Shown in pieces: positions 1 to 8,615 of a stretch of DNA of 21,355 nt. The position numbers and the translations under genes are program-made. Each line of letters begins with the position of its first letter. Positions within the stretch are counted from its first letter, which is position 1. Under the pieces are notes generated by a model, which saw only the letters and a program-made list of their open reading frames with translations, did not search any database and had not been told where the DNA came from. Source of the DNA: Clostridiales bacterium (GTDB lineage Bacteria > Bacillota > Desulfitobacteriia > Desulfitobacteriales > Desulfitobacteriaceae); contig DAHVVW010000002.1 of the NCBI GenBank assembly GCA_027357125.1, positions 1 through 21,355 on the forward strand, given 5' to 3'.

Positions 1-1634
1 GCTCCGGCCGCTTTTTTCGGATCAGTCACCACCGGTGCAATCAGATGCGGAATTCCGTTGTAAGTAGTAAGTTCCACCATCTTCGGGTCGACCAGCAAAA
101 ACTTCACCTCATCCGGGCGAGCTTTAAACAGAATACTATGGATTAGAGTATTAACACACACTGATTTCCCTGACCCTGTGGCTCCGGCAATCAATAGGTG
201 TGGCATTTTTGTCAAATCGGCCACAACCGGGGTTCCGGTAATATCTTTCCCTAAACACAGGCTTAATTTACTGGAAGCGCTTAGAAATTCAGGAGCATCC
301 ATCACTTCCCTGAAGTGGACGGTTGCAATCTCCCGGTTCGGCACCTCAATCCCTACCACAGATTTACCGGGAACAGGAGCCTCAATGCGCACATCCTGAG
401 CAGCCAAGCTTAGGGCAATGTCGTCGGCCAAGCTTGTAATTCTGCTGACCTTAATCCCCGGAGCGGGTTGGGCCTCATAGCGGGTAATAGCTGGTCCCTG
501 CATCACATGAGTAACTTTGACTTTAACACCAAAGCTGTTGAGCGTTTCTTCCAAGGTCCGCACATTGTCTGCCAAATCTTTGTTCAGACGTGAGTTCTTA
601 ACGCGCAGAGATTTGTGCAACAGCGTGAGCGGAGGAAGCTCATAATTACTGTCGGGGTGCACCTGGCGCGACACTGGGGTTCCAGTGAGCCTGCCCGGAG
701 GCATTATGCCGGCCTGAGGGGGTTGCTGAGTGCCCGGTATTTTACTTACACGCTCCGGTACCTCTTTACTGTTTTCGTGATCATTCCATCCATGCCGATC
801 ATTGTTTGCCAAAGGCTCATTACCTGAACTTTGCTCATTATTGTATCCAGGTTCAGATGTGCCATCAGCAAAAGTGCGGATCACCAGCGGCCTTTCTACA
901 ATATCTGGGTCAAGCACCACTGGCTTTTCCGCCCCGATCCCTTTTTTCTTATTAAAGACTTTATTTAACACCTTGGATCCCGCTGTTTTTTTTAGGTCTG
1001 GTGCATCCAAGGGTTCATCCTCTTCCATCGGATTCTGGACCACGAAAACAAAATCCCTGACCTGATTTTTCAACCAGTGCCCGGCTTCTTTTCCTAGTTT
1101 CCCGGCTTCTCTTACGCCACTAACTAAAGAGCGGTTCACTACCAGGAGCGCTCCAATGAGCGCGCCCATACCCAAGAGCACATACCCTCCTTGAACACCA
1201 ACTGCTGTCCTCAGAGCAAGGGCAATCACTGCCCCGATCAAGCCGCCTCCGTGCCCAAGCTTTCCTTCCTCAAACATGTCTTGCTGCGAGAACGCTTGTA
1301 TTCCTGGCAACTGAAAATGCATAAGTCCAAGCATCACCAGCCACAACAGCACAACTCCAACTGCCCGCCAGCCTAGGCGGCGGGTGTGCTTGTTCATAAT
1401 GGCCAAGCCCCAAACTCCGAGGAGAACCAAAAGCCAGGCTTTGCCCCCGCCCGCCAGAGCCGTTAAGGCCAATCTTATATTAGCTCCGATCACCCCGCTG
1501 CGGTCTGAATAGAGGGCAACAAAACCTAAGCAAGCCATACCGACAATAAAAATACCCATGACTTCGCTCTGAATATTCTCTTTTAAGCTGTGGTTTTTTC
1601 TTTCATACTTGCGCCGAACCTTTTTATTGGTCAC
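1..1634 (-). CDS. ftsK: DNA translocase FtsK/SpoIIIE, C-terminus cut off by window edge
   Basis: Membrane-anchored ATP-driven DNA pump that moves chromosomal DNA through the division or sporulation septum. I translated the open frame myself. Hydrophobic segments near residues 28-44, 52-78, 84-102 and 120-146 give the usual four-helix N-terminal anchor, followed by a polar linker (about 165-340). The alpha/beta motor then begins (LADDIALSLAAQDVRIEAPV). Walker A GATGSGKS is at residues 484-491 and the Walker B-type FLLVDPK lies near 511. The frame stays open to base 1, so 544 residues are seen; the family is usually about 740-800, so the rest of the motor and the DNA-reading gamma domain lie outside. 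The start is GTG at 1634, chosen because GGAGGAAG (minus strand, 1641-1648) sits 9 nt upstream. A tepA-like gene two genes upstream recalls the tepA-spoIIIE neighbourhood of Bacillus. FtsK and SpoIIIE cannot be told apart here. Confidence 0.96.
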   Translation of the reverse strand, partial: MTNKKVRRKYERKNHSLKENIQSEVMGIFIVGMACLGFVALYSDRSGVIGANIRLALTALAGGGKAWLLVLLGVWGLAIMNKHTRRLGWRAVGVVLLWLVMLGLMHFQLPGIQAFSQQDMFEEGKLGHGGGLIGAVIALALRTAVGVQGGYVLLGMGALIGALLVVNRSLVSGVREAGKLGKEAGHWLKNQVRDFVFVVQNPMEEDEPLDAPDLKKTAGSKVLNKVFNKKKGIGAEKPVVLDPDIVERPLVIRTFADGTSEPGYNNEQSSGNEPLANNDRHGWNDHENSKEVPERVSKIPGTQQPPQAGIMPPGRLTGTPVSRQVHPDSNYELPPLTLLHKSLRVKNSRLNKDLADNVRTLEETLNSFGVKVKVTHVMQGPAITRYEAQPAPGIKVSRITSLADDIALSLAAQDVRIEAPVPGKSVVGIEVPNREIATVHFREVMDAPEFLSASSKLSLCLGKDITGTPVVADLTKMPHLLIAGATGSGKSVCVNTLIHSILFKARPDEVKFLLVDPKMVELTTYNGIPHLIAPVVTDPKKAAG

Positions 1635-1778
1635 GAAAAGCTTCCTCCAACTTTTGACTAACGCTATCTGCGTTCCTGTTTAATCGTGAATTCATGAATC
1701 CGTCCACCATTGCCGCCACTGCTCACTCACTAAATATCCAGTGGCAGAATAATCCATATACATATTCGCGTGATCCAG

Positions 1779-1820
1779 GCTCAAATCCTTCCGTGCTCTT
1801 TTCTACTCAAGGATTTGGGC
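1779..1820. repeat. Inverted repeat at the 3' end of the capA-like gene
   Basis: CAAATCCTT (1782-1790) and AAGGATTTG (1809-1817) are perfect 9-bp inverted arms. They extend to 12 bp with one mismatch (1779-1790 and 1809-1820) around an 18-nt loop. The inner arm contains the stop codon and last codons of the capA-like gene. In the minus-strand transcript there is no U-run after the stem, so it is not a classical intrinsic terminator; it could be a 3'-end stabilising hairpin. The rest of the 172-bp gap before ftsK holds only a 10-bp palindrome (ATTCATGAAT, 1690-1699) and a weak promoter-like pair (TTGAGC, 18 nt, TATATG on the minus strand) with no further support. Confidence 0.45.
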
Positions 1821-3087
1821 TCAAAATCTTAGGGTCTCCCTCTTTCCCCAGCGTCCCGCGGGTTTGCTTAAGAACCTGCTCTAATACCGGCAAATCTTTA
1901 GCCTTGAGATAGGGCTCTTCGCCCGCCCGAACTTGGGCAATCGCATCCTCTACCGCGACCACGCGAAACTTCTGTTTACCTCGGTCAATGTAGCTATGGG
2001 AATAGGTTGGAGTATAAGAAACACTGCACAAATCAGTCGTGCCCTTGTTAAAGTCTTTCTCAAACTGTAAGTTCAGGATTACACCGCTGTTGCGCTCGAT
2101 ACCGTGTTGATCCCCGATAAGATTGCCTAAAGAATAAATCACAAACTTATTCTTGTTCCGGTCTTTTATTATTTCCATAGGCTCGATCACGTGGGGATGA
2201 CTGCCTAAAATCACGTCTGCCCCGGCCTGCAAAAACTCCTGGGCCATTGCTTTCTGCTCCTCAGTAGGCTCTGGCCTGTACTCTACCCCCCAATGAAGAG
2301 CGAGTATCAGAATGTCCACCTGTGGGCGCATAGTCTTTATGTCCATTAGGACTTTGTCTTTTTCTAATAAATTCACAAGGTATGGTTTGTTCTGCGGAAG
2401 CGGAATCCCGTTCGTAGCGTAAGTATAGGCTAGGTACCCTACCTTGACTCCGCGAATTTCTTTTATCAGCAAAGGCTTGTCCTGACTTTTGAAGGAACCC
2501 GTCGTGTCAAGCCCTCTCCCCTGCAAAACTTGGAGCGTGCGCAAAGCTCCCTTTGCTCCTCGGTCCAAAATATGATTATTGGCCGTAAACACCAAGTCAA
2601 AGCCGGCGTTTTTAAGCGTGTCAGCCACGGCATCAGGGCTATTAAACAAGGGATAGCCTGTGTACCCCCCTTCCGGGCCACCCAGCACCGCTTCAAGGTC
2701 GGTCGAGGAATAATCCCCTTCGCCGATTAAATCTTTCACCGGCTCGAAAAAATCAAAGGCATAAGTCCCATCTGCCTGGTACCCGGACCAGATCTGGGTA
2801 TTGTGCATTAAAATATCCCCAGCCGCCGTTAACGTAATCTTCTCCACCCTGGGAAGAGCTTCTGCTTGGGCCTGGGATCTACCTTGGGCAGGAGTCACCG
2901 CTTCGGCCGCAGGAGCCTGACCCCCAGCTTGGAATTGTCCTTTAGACCCTGCTTGCGCCTGGCGGACAGCAGGCAGAGCCCAGTATCCGCTAATAACCAG
3001 CATCAACAAAATACCCGGTATTAGAACCTTCCATATAGCTTTACGCGGCTTCGAAGTCCTCTGGGCCCAAGACTCTTTCGTCTTCAT
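1807..3087 (-). CDS. Membrane-anchored CapA-family protein (metallophosphatase-like fold)
   Basis: The 426-residue product begins with a basic stretch and a single hydrophobic helix (about residues 19-40), then a Gln/Ala-rich linker to about residue 80. This suggests a membrane-tethered domain outside the cell. The CapA (PGA_cap) domain follows with its signature motifs: AAGD (88-91), DLE (130-132), TANNH (168-172), LALHWG (262-267), GSHPH (295-299) and SLGN (319-322). These residues match the metal-binding positions of calcineurin-like phosphoesterases. Family members take part in poly-gamma-glutamate capsule synthesis or cell-wall remodelling, but no capB or capC is nearby, so a capsule role is not supported; an enzyme acting on the envelope is the safer call. 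It starts 18 bp after the tepA-like stop and is probably cotranscribed with it. The Shine-Dalgarno sequence is weak (AAAAGAGATG). Confidence 0.88.
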   Translation of the reverse strand: MKTKESWAQRTSKPRKAIWKVLIPGILLMLVISGYWALPAVRQAQAGSKGQFQAGGQAPAAEAVTPAQGRSQAQAEALPRVEKITLTAAGDILMHNTQIWSGYQADGTYAFDFFEPVKDLIGEGDYSSTDLEAVLGGPEGGYTGYPLFNSPDAVADTLKNAGFDLVFTANNHILDRGAKGALRTLQVLQGRGLDTTGSFKSQDKPLLIKEIRGVKVGYLAYTYATNGIPLPQNKPYLVNLLEKDKVLMDIKTMRPQVDILILALHWGVEYRPEPTEEQKAMAQEFLQAGADVILGSHPHVIEPMEIIKDRNKNKFVIYSLGNLIGDQHGIERNSGVILNLQFEKDFNKGTTDLCSVSYTPTYSHSYIDRGKQKFRVVAVEDAIAQVRAGEEPYLKAKDLPVLEQVLKQTRGTLGKEGDPKILSPNP

Positions 3088-3105
3088 TGAACATCTCTTT
3101 TCTAC

Positions 3106-3822
3106 TTACTGTGTACCCGCGTTCTCCCCAATTAACCGGTTTAGCTCCGCATATGCCTCTTTAAGCCCACCGACTGAACCAATCAGGCCAACATCAACAG
3201 CTTTTTGCCCGACTAAAATAGTGCCAATATCCTGAGCCAGTTCCCCTGTCGTAAACATCAAGTCCTTCAATCCAGCTTCAGACATTGTTGAATGCTGAAT
3301 AATAAAGTTATTTACCCGCTCCTGCATTTTTTGCAAATACTCGAATTGCTGGTGCCCATTAATAACCAAACCTGTGTAACGTATGGGATGCACAGTCATA
3401 GTTCCTGTAGGTGCGATAAAACTGCGGGTACAACTTACGGCAATAGGAATTCCGATACTGTGTCCTCCACCCAGCACCAAGGATACACTCGGTTTGCTGA
3501 GGCTGCTAATAAGCTCGGAAATCGCCAACCCCGCTTCCACATCTCCTCCTGCGGTATTCAGCATAACCAGCAAACCCTCAATCTTCTGGTTCTGTTCTAC
3601 CGCCACCAACTGTGGAATCACATGCTCGTATTTTGTTGTCTTGGTCTGTGGCGGCAGGATTTGATGCCCTTCAATTTGTCCCACAATTGTTAAAGTGAAA
3701 ATATTGCCTGACGGTTCCGGCAGGCGGAGTTCCCCCACTTGTTTGAGGTTTTCGACAGCACTTTCTTTATGTCCTTCAGCCGGAGTTTCTTCATTCTTCG
3801 GCAACGCTGAAATCCCCTTCAT
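3106..3822 (-). CDS. tepA: TepA-like ClpP-fold serine protease
   Basis: The 238-residue protein has the ClpP/crotonase fold of the Bacillus TepA (YmfB) group, a cytosolic peptidase named translocation-enhancing protein. The core runs from about residue 40 ([13 protein letters not shown]) through an oxyanion-loop region ([15 protein letters not shown], 89-103). Next come the nucleophile motif GGGHSIG (S122, aligning with the ClpP AASMG serine) and the histidine motif MTVHPIR (H145). The first 35 residues are polar and poorly conserved. The start ATG has a strong upstream AGGGG site (plus coordinates 3832-3838). In Bacillus this gene sits just before spoIIIE; here a capA-like gene lies between them. 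The catalytic pair is intact. Its exact substrate is not known from sequence. Confidence 0.88.
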   Translation of the reverse strand: MKGISALPKNEETPAEGHKESAVENLKQVGELRLPEPSGNIFTLTIVGQIEGHQILPPQTKTTKYEHVIPQLVAVEQNQKIEGLLVMLNTAGGDVEAGLAISELISSLSKPSVSLVLGGGHSIGIPIAVSCTRSFIAPTGTMTVHPIRYTGLVINGHQQFEYLQKMQERVNNFIIQHSTMSEAGLKDLMFTTGELAQDIGTILVGQKAVDVGLIGSVGGLKEAYAELNRLIGENAGTQ

Positions 3823-3898
3823 TTTTTACGACCCCTCCATATTTTATTAACAAAATCAGCTTTAGTATGGAGAGTTAGCGGGGATTCAATGCAGACGC

Positions 3899-4471
3899 TC
3901 ATTCATGAACAGTTTGGCTAATCTTCTGAAAATCCTCCCAGGCCGGTTTGCGTAGCGCGGGATTGCGCAAGATTGCCGCCGGATGGTAAGTCGGCATAAT
4001 TAAGACATTACCTTTTTCAAACCACTGTCCATGGCTTTGCCCCATCTTGAGATTCGGTTCAAGAATCCCATGGGTAGCAGCTAAGCCAAGCAGCACCATA
4101 AACCGTGGGCGCATAAGAGCAAACTGCTGCCTAAGCCACGGCAAACAAGCCTGCATTTCTTGCGTGTTGGGAGTTCTGTTGCCGGGTGGCCTGCATTTGA
4201 CAATGTTAGTTATATACACGGTTTCGCGCGGCAATTCCGCCGCCAGCAGAATCTTGTCCAGAAGCTGTCCGGCTTTGCCCACAAACGGCCTCCCTAGTTC
4301 ATCCTCTGTCTGTCCTGGCCCTTCCCCGACAAACATCACCGGAGAATCAATGTTCCCTTCTCCGAAAACTACCCCGCGGCACCCTGAACGCAAGCCACAG
4401 TTTGTGCACGCTTTGGCCCTATGTTCCAGGTCCTTCAGACTATTCATTTTCATTTCGCTCACAGAATCCAA
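3899..4471 (-). CDS. Uracil-DNA glycosylase, family 4 (4Fe-4S type)
   Basis: Removes uracil from DNA produced by cytosine deamination, the first step of base excision repair. Family 4/5 hallmarks are visible. The Fe-S cysteines are C22, C25, C93 (NIVKC) and C109 (ACLPW). The active-site motif GEGPGQTED is at 49-57, with RPFVG following. HPAAILR is at 163-169 and supplies the catalytic-loop histidine. Length 190 is normal for the family. The longest frame begins at TTG (4471), with a GGGATGG stretch upstream; in-frame ATGs at residues 7 and 9 are alternatives, and the annotated Cys motif is kept either way. A TATAAT hexamer on the minus strand (4526-4531) lies about 55 nt upstream of the TTG, but I find no convincing -35. 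The 162-bp gap to the permease gene (4472-4633) shows no other clear element. Confidence 0.93.
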   Translation of the reverse strand: MDSVSEMKMNSLKDLEHRAKACTNCGLRSGCRGVVFGEGNIDSPVMFVGEGPGQTEDELGRPFVGKAGQLLDKILLAAELPRETVYITNIVKCRPPGNRTPNTQEMQACLPWLRQQFALMRPRFMVLLGLAATHGILEPNLKMGQSHGQWFEKGNVLIMPTYHPAAILRNPALRKPAWEDFQKISQTVHE

Positions 4472-4633
4472 TTAGACCATCCCTGTCCTTCAAACGCAGA
4501 CTGCCCGTGTCTCGCTCTTTTGATAATTATATTTCTAATTCTAGCCAGACAGCTAAAACTCCTGCTATTCAGGGGCCGAAGATCATACCCCCACACAATT
4601 CAACACCCTCTCTCAAATTCAACCCCATGTTCC

Positions 4634-5812
4634 TCAAATAAATGTCTTAACCTCATTATTCTTGCCGAACCTATAAGCCGCGATCAGGAAGAAAGCAAGG
4701 GCGAACGCCAAGATGATGGCAAGGTTGATCCCCACTTGACTGAACGCGCTACCTGCCTGGAGTTTTTCAATCGCTGCAATCGCCCATGTCTGCGGCAGGA
4801 ACTCAGCGATGCGTTGGACCGATTTAGGCATAATGGCAAGGGGCCAGAAACATCCGGACAGCATACAAGTAGGGGTAATGATCAAGGTTTGCAGTGTCCC
4901 GGCCTGAACAGAATCGTTAGCGAAAGCCACAATGATTAACCCTAGTCCGATCGCCACTAACCCAAAAAGCATGAGGATAAGAAAAAGCTCTGGCAGAGGT
5001 ACGAAAGTTTCGATTCTTAACACTTTACTCATTAGAAATAAGGTTAGAATAATTTGGATCAGCACGAGGAAAAGATTGGCCATCACATTTCCCAGGACAT
5101 AGGTTCTGGGGCTGACCGGGGCCGCACAAATCCGATAGTAAGTCCGATTGCGTTTTTCCTTAAGGATCATATCGGCGGTGGTCCCCGCTCCCAGCATCAT
5201 AAACATGATCAGAAAACCGATGCTTTGGGTTGTCATCCCTTTGCTCTTAGTCTGGTCCTGCACCTTGTTGACCGTGAGCGCTACATTTTTTTCCTGATAC
5301 TTGTGATAGAGCGCTTCAAAAACTTCCCCATTCCCCCCTGCGGCTTGGCTTAAGTCCTGGAGATTTTGGAGGTAAAGATTAGTGTAGTTTTGCACCCACG
5401 CTGTAGCAGCCTCTCCTTTGATTGAAACCAGGCGCGGTGCCGCCAAGTTTTCCTTAATATCCCCGGTTCCGTTAGTGATACTTCCATTAGTGATGCTCTC
5501 TGCAAAACCTTGAGGGATAATGAGTACAGAGTCAACCTTGCCTGCAGTAAGGTAAGTCTCGATGTCTTGCTCATCCAAAGAAAGTATTTTGAATTGCCCC
5601 TCTTGGTCGAGGGACTTAACTAAATCCCCGGTCACATTGCTGTGATCTTGATCTACTACACCGAGCGTGACCGAGCTGGAACCAATACTTCCGTAGGCTG
5701 CCATCGCCACCAGTACGCCAATTACAGGTAGAACCAATAATATGATCAAGGTGCCCTTTTTTCTGGCGGTCTGCTTTAAGGTGTTGATCGCTAACAACCA
5801 AGCGTTTCTCAC
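4634..5812 (-). CDS. ABC-2 type permease subunit, LnrM/LnrN-like
   Basis: The 392-residue membrane protein has the ABC-2 layout. One N-terminal helix (about 20-44) is followed by a large extracytoplasmic domain (about 45-195) and a cluster of five hydrophobic helices (about 200-380, including a GCFWPLAIMPKSVQRI re-entrant-like segment). It is the second permease of the module. Its GTG start overlaps the stop of the first permease by 4 nt (GTGA), indicating translational coupling. ATPase plus two unequal ABC-2 permeases next to a NarL-type two-component system is the arrangement of Bacillus LnrLMN with LnrJK, which exports polyene/linearmycin-type membrane-active lipids. A drug or lipid efflux role is inferred from that architecture only. 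Confidence 0.87.
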   Translation of the reverse strand: MRNAWLLAINTLKQTARKKGTLIILLVLPVIGVLVAMAAYGSIGSSSVTLGVVDQDHSNVTGDLVKSLDQEGQFKILSLDEQDIETYLTAGKVDSVLIIPQGFAESITNGSITNGTGDIKENLAAPRLVSIKGEAATAWVQNYTNLYLQNLQDLSQAAGGNGEVFEALYHKYQEKNVALTVNKVQDQTKSKGMTTQSIGFLIMFMMLGAGTTADMILKEKRNRTYYRICAAPVSPRTYVLGNVMANLFLVLIQIILTLFLMSKVLRIETFVPLPELFLILMLFGLVAIGLGLIIVAFANDSVQAGTLQTLIITPTCMLSGCFWPLAIMPKSVQRIAEFLPQTWAIAAIEKLQAGSAFSQVGINLAIILAFALAFFLIAAYRFGKNNEVKTFI

Positions 5813-6933
5813 AATAAAGCCCCCTCTCGGCGAATAGCGTAAGCTGCAATACTTAAAAAGACAGCTCCAAGCCCCAAATTAAACCCAATGGCCGCAGCCA
5901 CAGAGCTAAAATCATTGGCGTAGATAACCGCCATCAAGGTTGTATTGATCCACCTTAAAGGCGATGCGTTAGCAATTAATAGCACAGTCTTGTTGAATCC
6001 ATCAAGCGGAATATACCCTCCGCCAAAAAAGACCAAGATCGGAATAACCATGTTTAAGACTCCGCTGATCGCGGCCTCGCTGCGCAACAAAAATGCCACA
6101 CCGATTCCCAAGCTGACAGCCATTACCACCTCGGCAGAGACCAGGAGGAATATCGTGCCAAGATGTTCCCCCCAATACGTCTTCAGCAAATATTTGCTAA
6201 ATAAAAGCACCACCAAAACCTGGATTAAGGTAATGAAGAGAGCCCCCAAAGCTTTTCCCAGCAGAAGTTCATATCTCCCGACTGGAGCACAGAGCAGCCG
6301 CCCGGCGGTCTTAAGCGTCTTTTCGTTCCTTATGGCATAAACGCCGGTCAAGGATGAATACAAAGTGATTAAGGTAAGCATCGTTATCGCATAATAGTCC
6401 ATGGCCCTCGGCCGCGGTTTCTCTCCCAGAGAGGAAACCTGAACAAAATCCCCCGCCTGTGAATTTTTAATCATTTGCGGGACGGCTTGCGGATTCACCT
6501 GGGCGACCACAGCTACCGTTTTATAGCGTTCGACAAAGGTCTTGAGAACAGCCTCTACTAAATTAGCCTTTAGAGCTGACCAGTCCGTTTTGGTTAATTC
6601 CAATCCCTCATCGCTTACGTTAACAAAGCAAGTGTATCTCCTGTTTTTAATATTCTCCACACCCTGTTCGCTGCTCTCCGTTTTCGTAAAAGTGATACCC
6701 ATTTCAGTACCATGCTTCCGAAATTCCGCAAAAGCTTGAGACAGCGGTTTGTCCCCTGGATCCTTATACAAGACCCGGATATCTTTAAACTCTGACGAAC
6801 GGTCGAACATCCCTGAGAGCGCCGTCCCCAAGACCACAATCAGAATAATGGGAAACAGAACCATCAGAATCATGCCCTTGAGATTCCGGGTATTATGCTT
6901 TAACTCCTTAGTAAAAATACTAAAAACTGCCAC
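5809..6933 (-). CDS. ABC-2 type permease subunit, LnrM/LnrN-like
   Basis: The 374-residue permease has the same topology as its downstream partner. One helix (about 20-41, LMVLFPIILIVVLG) is followed by an extracytoplasmic domain to about residue 180. A block of hydrophobic segments follows, containing the typical ABC-2 loop sequence (RNEKTLKTAGRLLCAPV, about 203-219) that contacts the ATPase. It ends in a short basic tail. It starts at GTG with a GAGGGGG ribosome binding site and lies 17 bp after the ATPase stop. It probably forms a heterodimeric channel with the next gene product. The two permeases share topology but little obvious sequence identity. Confidence 0.88.
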   Translation of the reverse strand: MAVFSIFTKELKHNTRNLKGMILMVLFPIILIVVLGTALSGMFDRSSEFKDIRVLYKDPGDKPLSQAFAEFRKHGTEMGITFTKTESSEQGVENIKNRRYTCFVNVSDEGLELTKTDWSALKANLVEAVLKTFVERYKTVAVVAQVNPQAVPQMIKNSQAGDFVQVSSLGEKPRPRAMDYYAITMLTLITLYSSLTGVYAIRNEKTLKTAGRLLCAPVGRYELLLGKALGALFITLIQVLVVLLFSKYLLKTYWGEHLGTIFLLVSAEVVMAVSLGIGVAFLLRSEAAISGVLNMVIPILVFFGGGYIPLDGFNKTVLLIANASPLRWINTTLMAVIYANDFSSVAAAIGFNLGLGAVFLSIAAYAIRREGALL

Positions 6934-6950
6934 GGTCCTACACCCCCTCT

Positions 6951-7886
6951 CTAATCCCGCAGTTTTCTGCCCGTTAGAGTCAGAAAAACCGTCTCTAAAT
7001 CCGGCGCTTTGCTTTCGATATTTTTTAGAGGAATCCCGTTTCCGGTGAAGTAGAGAATGATTTTGTCAAGGTTATTAATATCGGCAGAGCTTGTAATCTT
7101 TACTGTGTTGTCTTTGATCTCGACATGGACCACTCCCTTGATCTCTTTCAGCCTTTCCGCACTCACCTGGTGAACACTGTCAACCGTAATCCAGACTCCG
7201 TTCGTATTCATAACGATAGCCTTTAATTCGTCTTTCGTTCCCTCGGCTATGACTTTGCCATGATCAATGATGGCAATCTTGGAACAGATCTCTTCGACTT
7301 CCTCCATATAATGACTGGTATAAATGATCGTACACCCCAGCTCATTGAGTTTCTTGACGGAGCGGAGGATATGATTGCGCGACTGGGGGTCAATTCCCAC
7401 GGTAGGCTCATCCATAATAATAAGTTTCGGTCGATGAGCCAGAGCACAGGCAATGTTCAAGCGCCGCTTCATGCCGCCGGAAAAAGCTTTCGGATAGCTG
7501 TGAGCTTTATCCTTTAAACCGACAAAGTCCAGGGCTTCCTCCACCCTTTCTTTCAACCCCATGCCCCTTAGCCCATAGAGTGTGGCAAAAAACTTTACAT
7601 TTTCGAAGGCACTTAGATCCTCATAAATCGCAATATCCTGCGGCACGATCCCGATATTTCGCTTGCAATACACCGGATCTCGCTTAATCTCCCTCCCGAG
7701 AATCTCAACCTTTCCCGCATCAAAACTCAATAGACCACAAATAACATTGATGATGGTGCTTTTACCGGCACCGTTCGGCCCAAGTATTCCGAAAATTTCC
7801 CCTTGCTCAATCTGAAGGGACACATTGTCCACAGCCACCGCGTCCCCAAATTTCTTTACAAGGTTTTCGATCTTTGCAACAGGCAT
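6951..7886 (-). CDS. ABC transporter ATP-binding protein, LnrL/NatA-like
   Basis: The 311-residue ATPase energises the two ABC-2 permeases. All cassette motifs are intact: Walker A GPNGAGKS (36-43), Q-loop Q83 (VPQD), signature SGGMK (136-140, the variant common in ABC-2 exporters), Walker B LIIMDE with catalytic E160, D-loop, and H-switch H192 (YTSH). After about residue 215 comes a C-terminal extension of about 95 residues of the DrrA/NatA type. The length equals the usual size of the linearmycin exporter ATPase family. The ATG follows AAAGGGAGAGG. The gene lies just after a strong terminator and an inverted repeat that follow the two-component genes, so it is probably the regulated target of that pair. 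Confidence 0.95.
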   Translation of the reverse strand: MPVAKIENLVKKFGDAVAVDNVSLQIEQGEIFGILGPNGAGKSTIINVICGLLSFDAGKVEILGREIKRDPVYCKRNIGIVPQDIAIYEDLSAFENVKFFATLYGLRGMGLKERVEEALDFVGLKDKAHSYPKAFSGGMKRRLNIACALAHRPKLIIMDEPTVGIDPQSRNHILRSVKKLNELGCTIIYTSHYMEEVEEICSKIAIIDHGKVIAEGTKDELKAIVMNTNGVWITVDSVHQVSAERLKEIKGVVHVEIKDNTVKITSSADINNLDKIILYFTGNGIPLKNIESKAPDLETVFLTLTGRKLRD

Positions 7887-7925
7887 AATATCCTCTCCCT
7901 TTCTCGCAATGCATAGACTAAGTAT

Positions 7926-7964
7926 AAAAAAAAAGGTTCCCTCCAGTTAGCCCTGAAGGTCACC
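7926..7964 (-). terminator. Intrinsic terminator after the response-regulator gene
   Basis: On the minus strand the arms GGTGACCTTCAG and CTGGAGGGAACC pair around the loop GGCTAA. The inner 7 bp contain one G-T wobble; a tandem GA/GA mismatch and three outer pairs extend the stem. The 3' arm runs straight into nine T residues. The stem begins 18 nt after the response-regulator stop. This would end the two-component transcript or attenuate read-through into the ABC operon. A TATACT hexamer (minus strand, 7921-7926) overlaps the end of the T-run and could be the -10 of a promoter for the ATPase gene. Confidence 0.82.
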
Positions 7965-7971
7965 ACTTGCG

Positions 7972-7987
7972 TATGACAAAGGTCATA
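7972..7987. promoter_or_regulatory. Palindromic operator candidate TATGAC-N4-GTCATA
   Basis: A perfect 6+6 inverted repeat with a 4-bp spacer spans the response-regulator stop codon. Its centre is about 65 bp upstream of a start site predicted from the TATACT hexamer at 7921-7926. Such a dyad at about -60 is where a NarL/LuxR-type dimer would bind to activate the exporter operon. The match is visible; the binding protein is inference. Confidence 0.45.
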
Positions 7988-8615
7988 TCCTACCACCATT
8001 TATATAATAGACAGCAATCTGGGTTCGGTGTCCGAGACCCGTTTTATTCAGAATAGAAGTAATATAATTTTTAACCGTGCCCTCCGAGATATAAAGCGTC
8101 TTAGCGATTTCTTTATTGGCAAAGCCCTTGGCAATAAGCTCGACAATTTCAAGTTCCCGCTCAGAAAATAATGATCGGTCAAATTTCCGTCTGTGGTTTA
8201 TTGTCAACCCTTCTTTAAGCTTATCCAAAACCACGTCCTGTAACACAATATGTCCCCCATGGACCATGCGGATTGCATCCTTGATCTTATCCGGCGGATT
8301 GTTTTTTAGCAAATATCCCTTAGCCCCGTTTTTTATCCCCTCCGTGATAAACTCGTCATCATCAAAAGTTGTAAGAATCAGAGGCTTCGCAGTGGTTTGA
8401 CAGGAGATTTCCCGGGCAGCCTCAACACCGTTTAAGACCGGCATCCTCACATCGAGGAGGGCAACATCAACCGGTTCCTTAAGGCAGTACTCAACCGCCT
8501 GGAGGCCATCTTCAACGCAAACCACGATCTCGAACTCTTTATCCATACTTAAAATAATCTTAAGACCTTCCCGGATCAGAACATCATCATCTGCAATCAG
8601 GACTCTAATGGCCAT
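7983..8615 (-). CDS. NarL/LuxR-family response regulator
   Basis: Two-domain transcription factor, 210 residues from the chosen start. The receiver domain has the acidic pocket (ADDD near the N-terminus) and phospho-acceptor D55 (LLDVRMPVLNG), with the conserved Thr (LTTFDDD) and Lys (LLKNNPP) positions. The C-terminal LuxR/GerE helix-turn-helix is SERELEIVELIAKGFANKEI with SEGTVKNYI following. A start 9 nt further upstream (8624) is possible, but there GGAGG would abut the ATG. From 8615 the GGAGG at 8625-8629 is spaced by 9 nt, and the protein starts MAIRVLIADDD as usual for the family. It overlaps the kinase stop by 11 nt, so the pair is translationally coupled. It probably controls the downstream ABC exporter. 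Confidence 0.95.
   Translation of the reverse strand: MAIRVLIADDDVLIREGLKIILSMDKEFEIVVCVEDGLQAVEYCLKEPVDVALLDVRMPVLNGVEAAREISCQTTAKPLILTTFDDDEFITEGIKNGAKGYLLKNNPPDKIKDAIRMVHGGHIVLQDVVLDKLKEGLTINHRRKFDRSLFSERELEIVELIAKGFANKEIAKTLYISEGTVKNYITSILNKTGLGHRTQIAVYYINGGRI

Noticed and set aside
1690..1699. 10-bp palindrome ATTCATGAAT before ftsK
   Set aside because: Short AT-rich palindromes arise by chance and nothing nearby supports a binding role.
3292..3693. Plus-strand frame of 133 codons inside tepA
   Set aside because: It is a shadow of the tepA-like gene on the opposite strand, which has a ribosome binding site and the ClpP-type Ser and His motifs.
4526..4531. TATAAT on the minus strand before the uracil-DNA glycosylase gene
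   Set aside because: No acceptable -35 at 16-18 bp and no TG extension, so it is not called as a promoter on its own.
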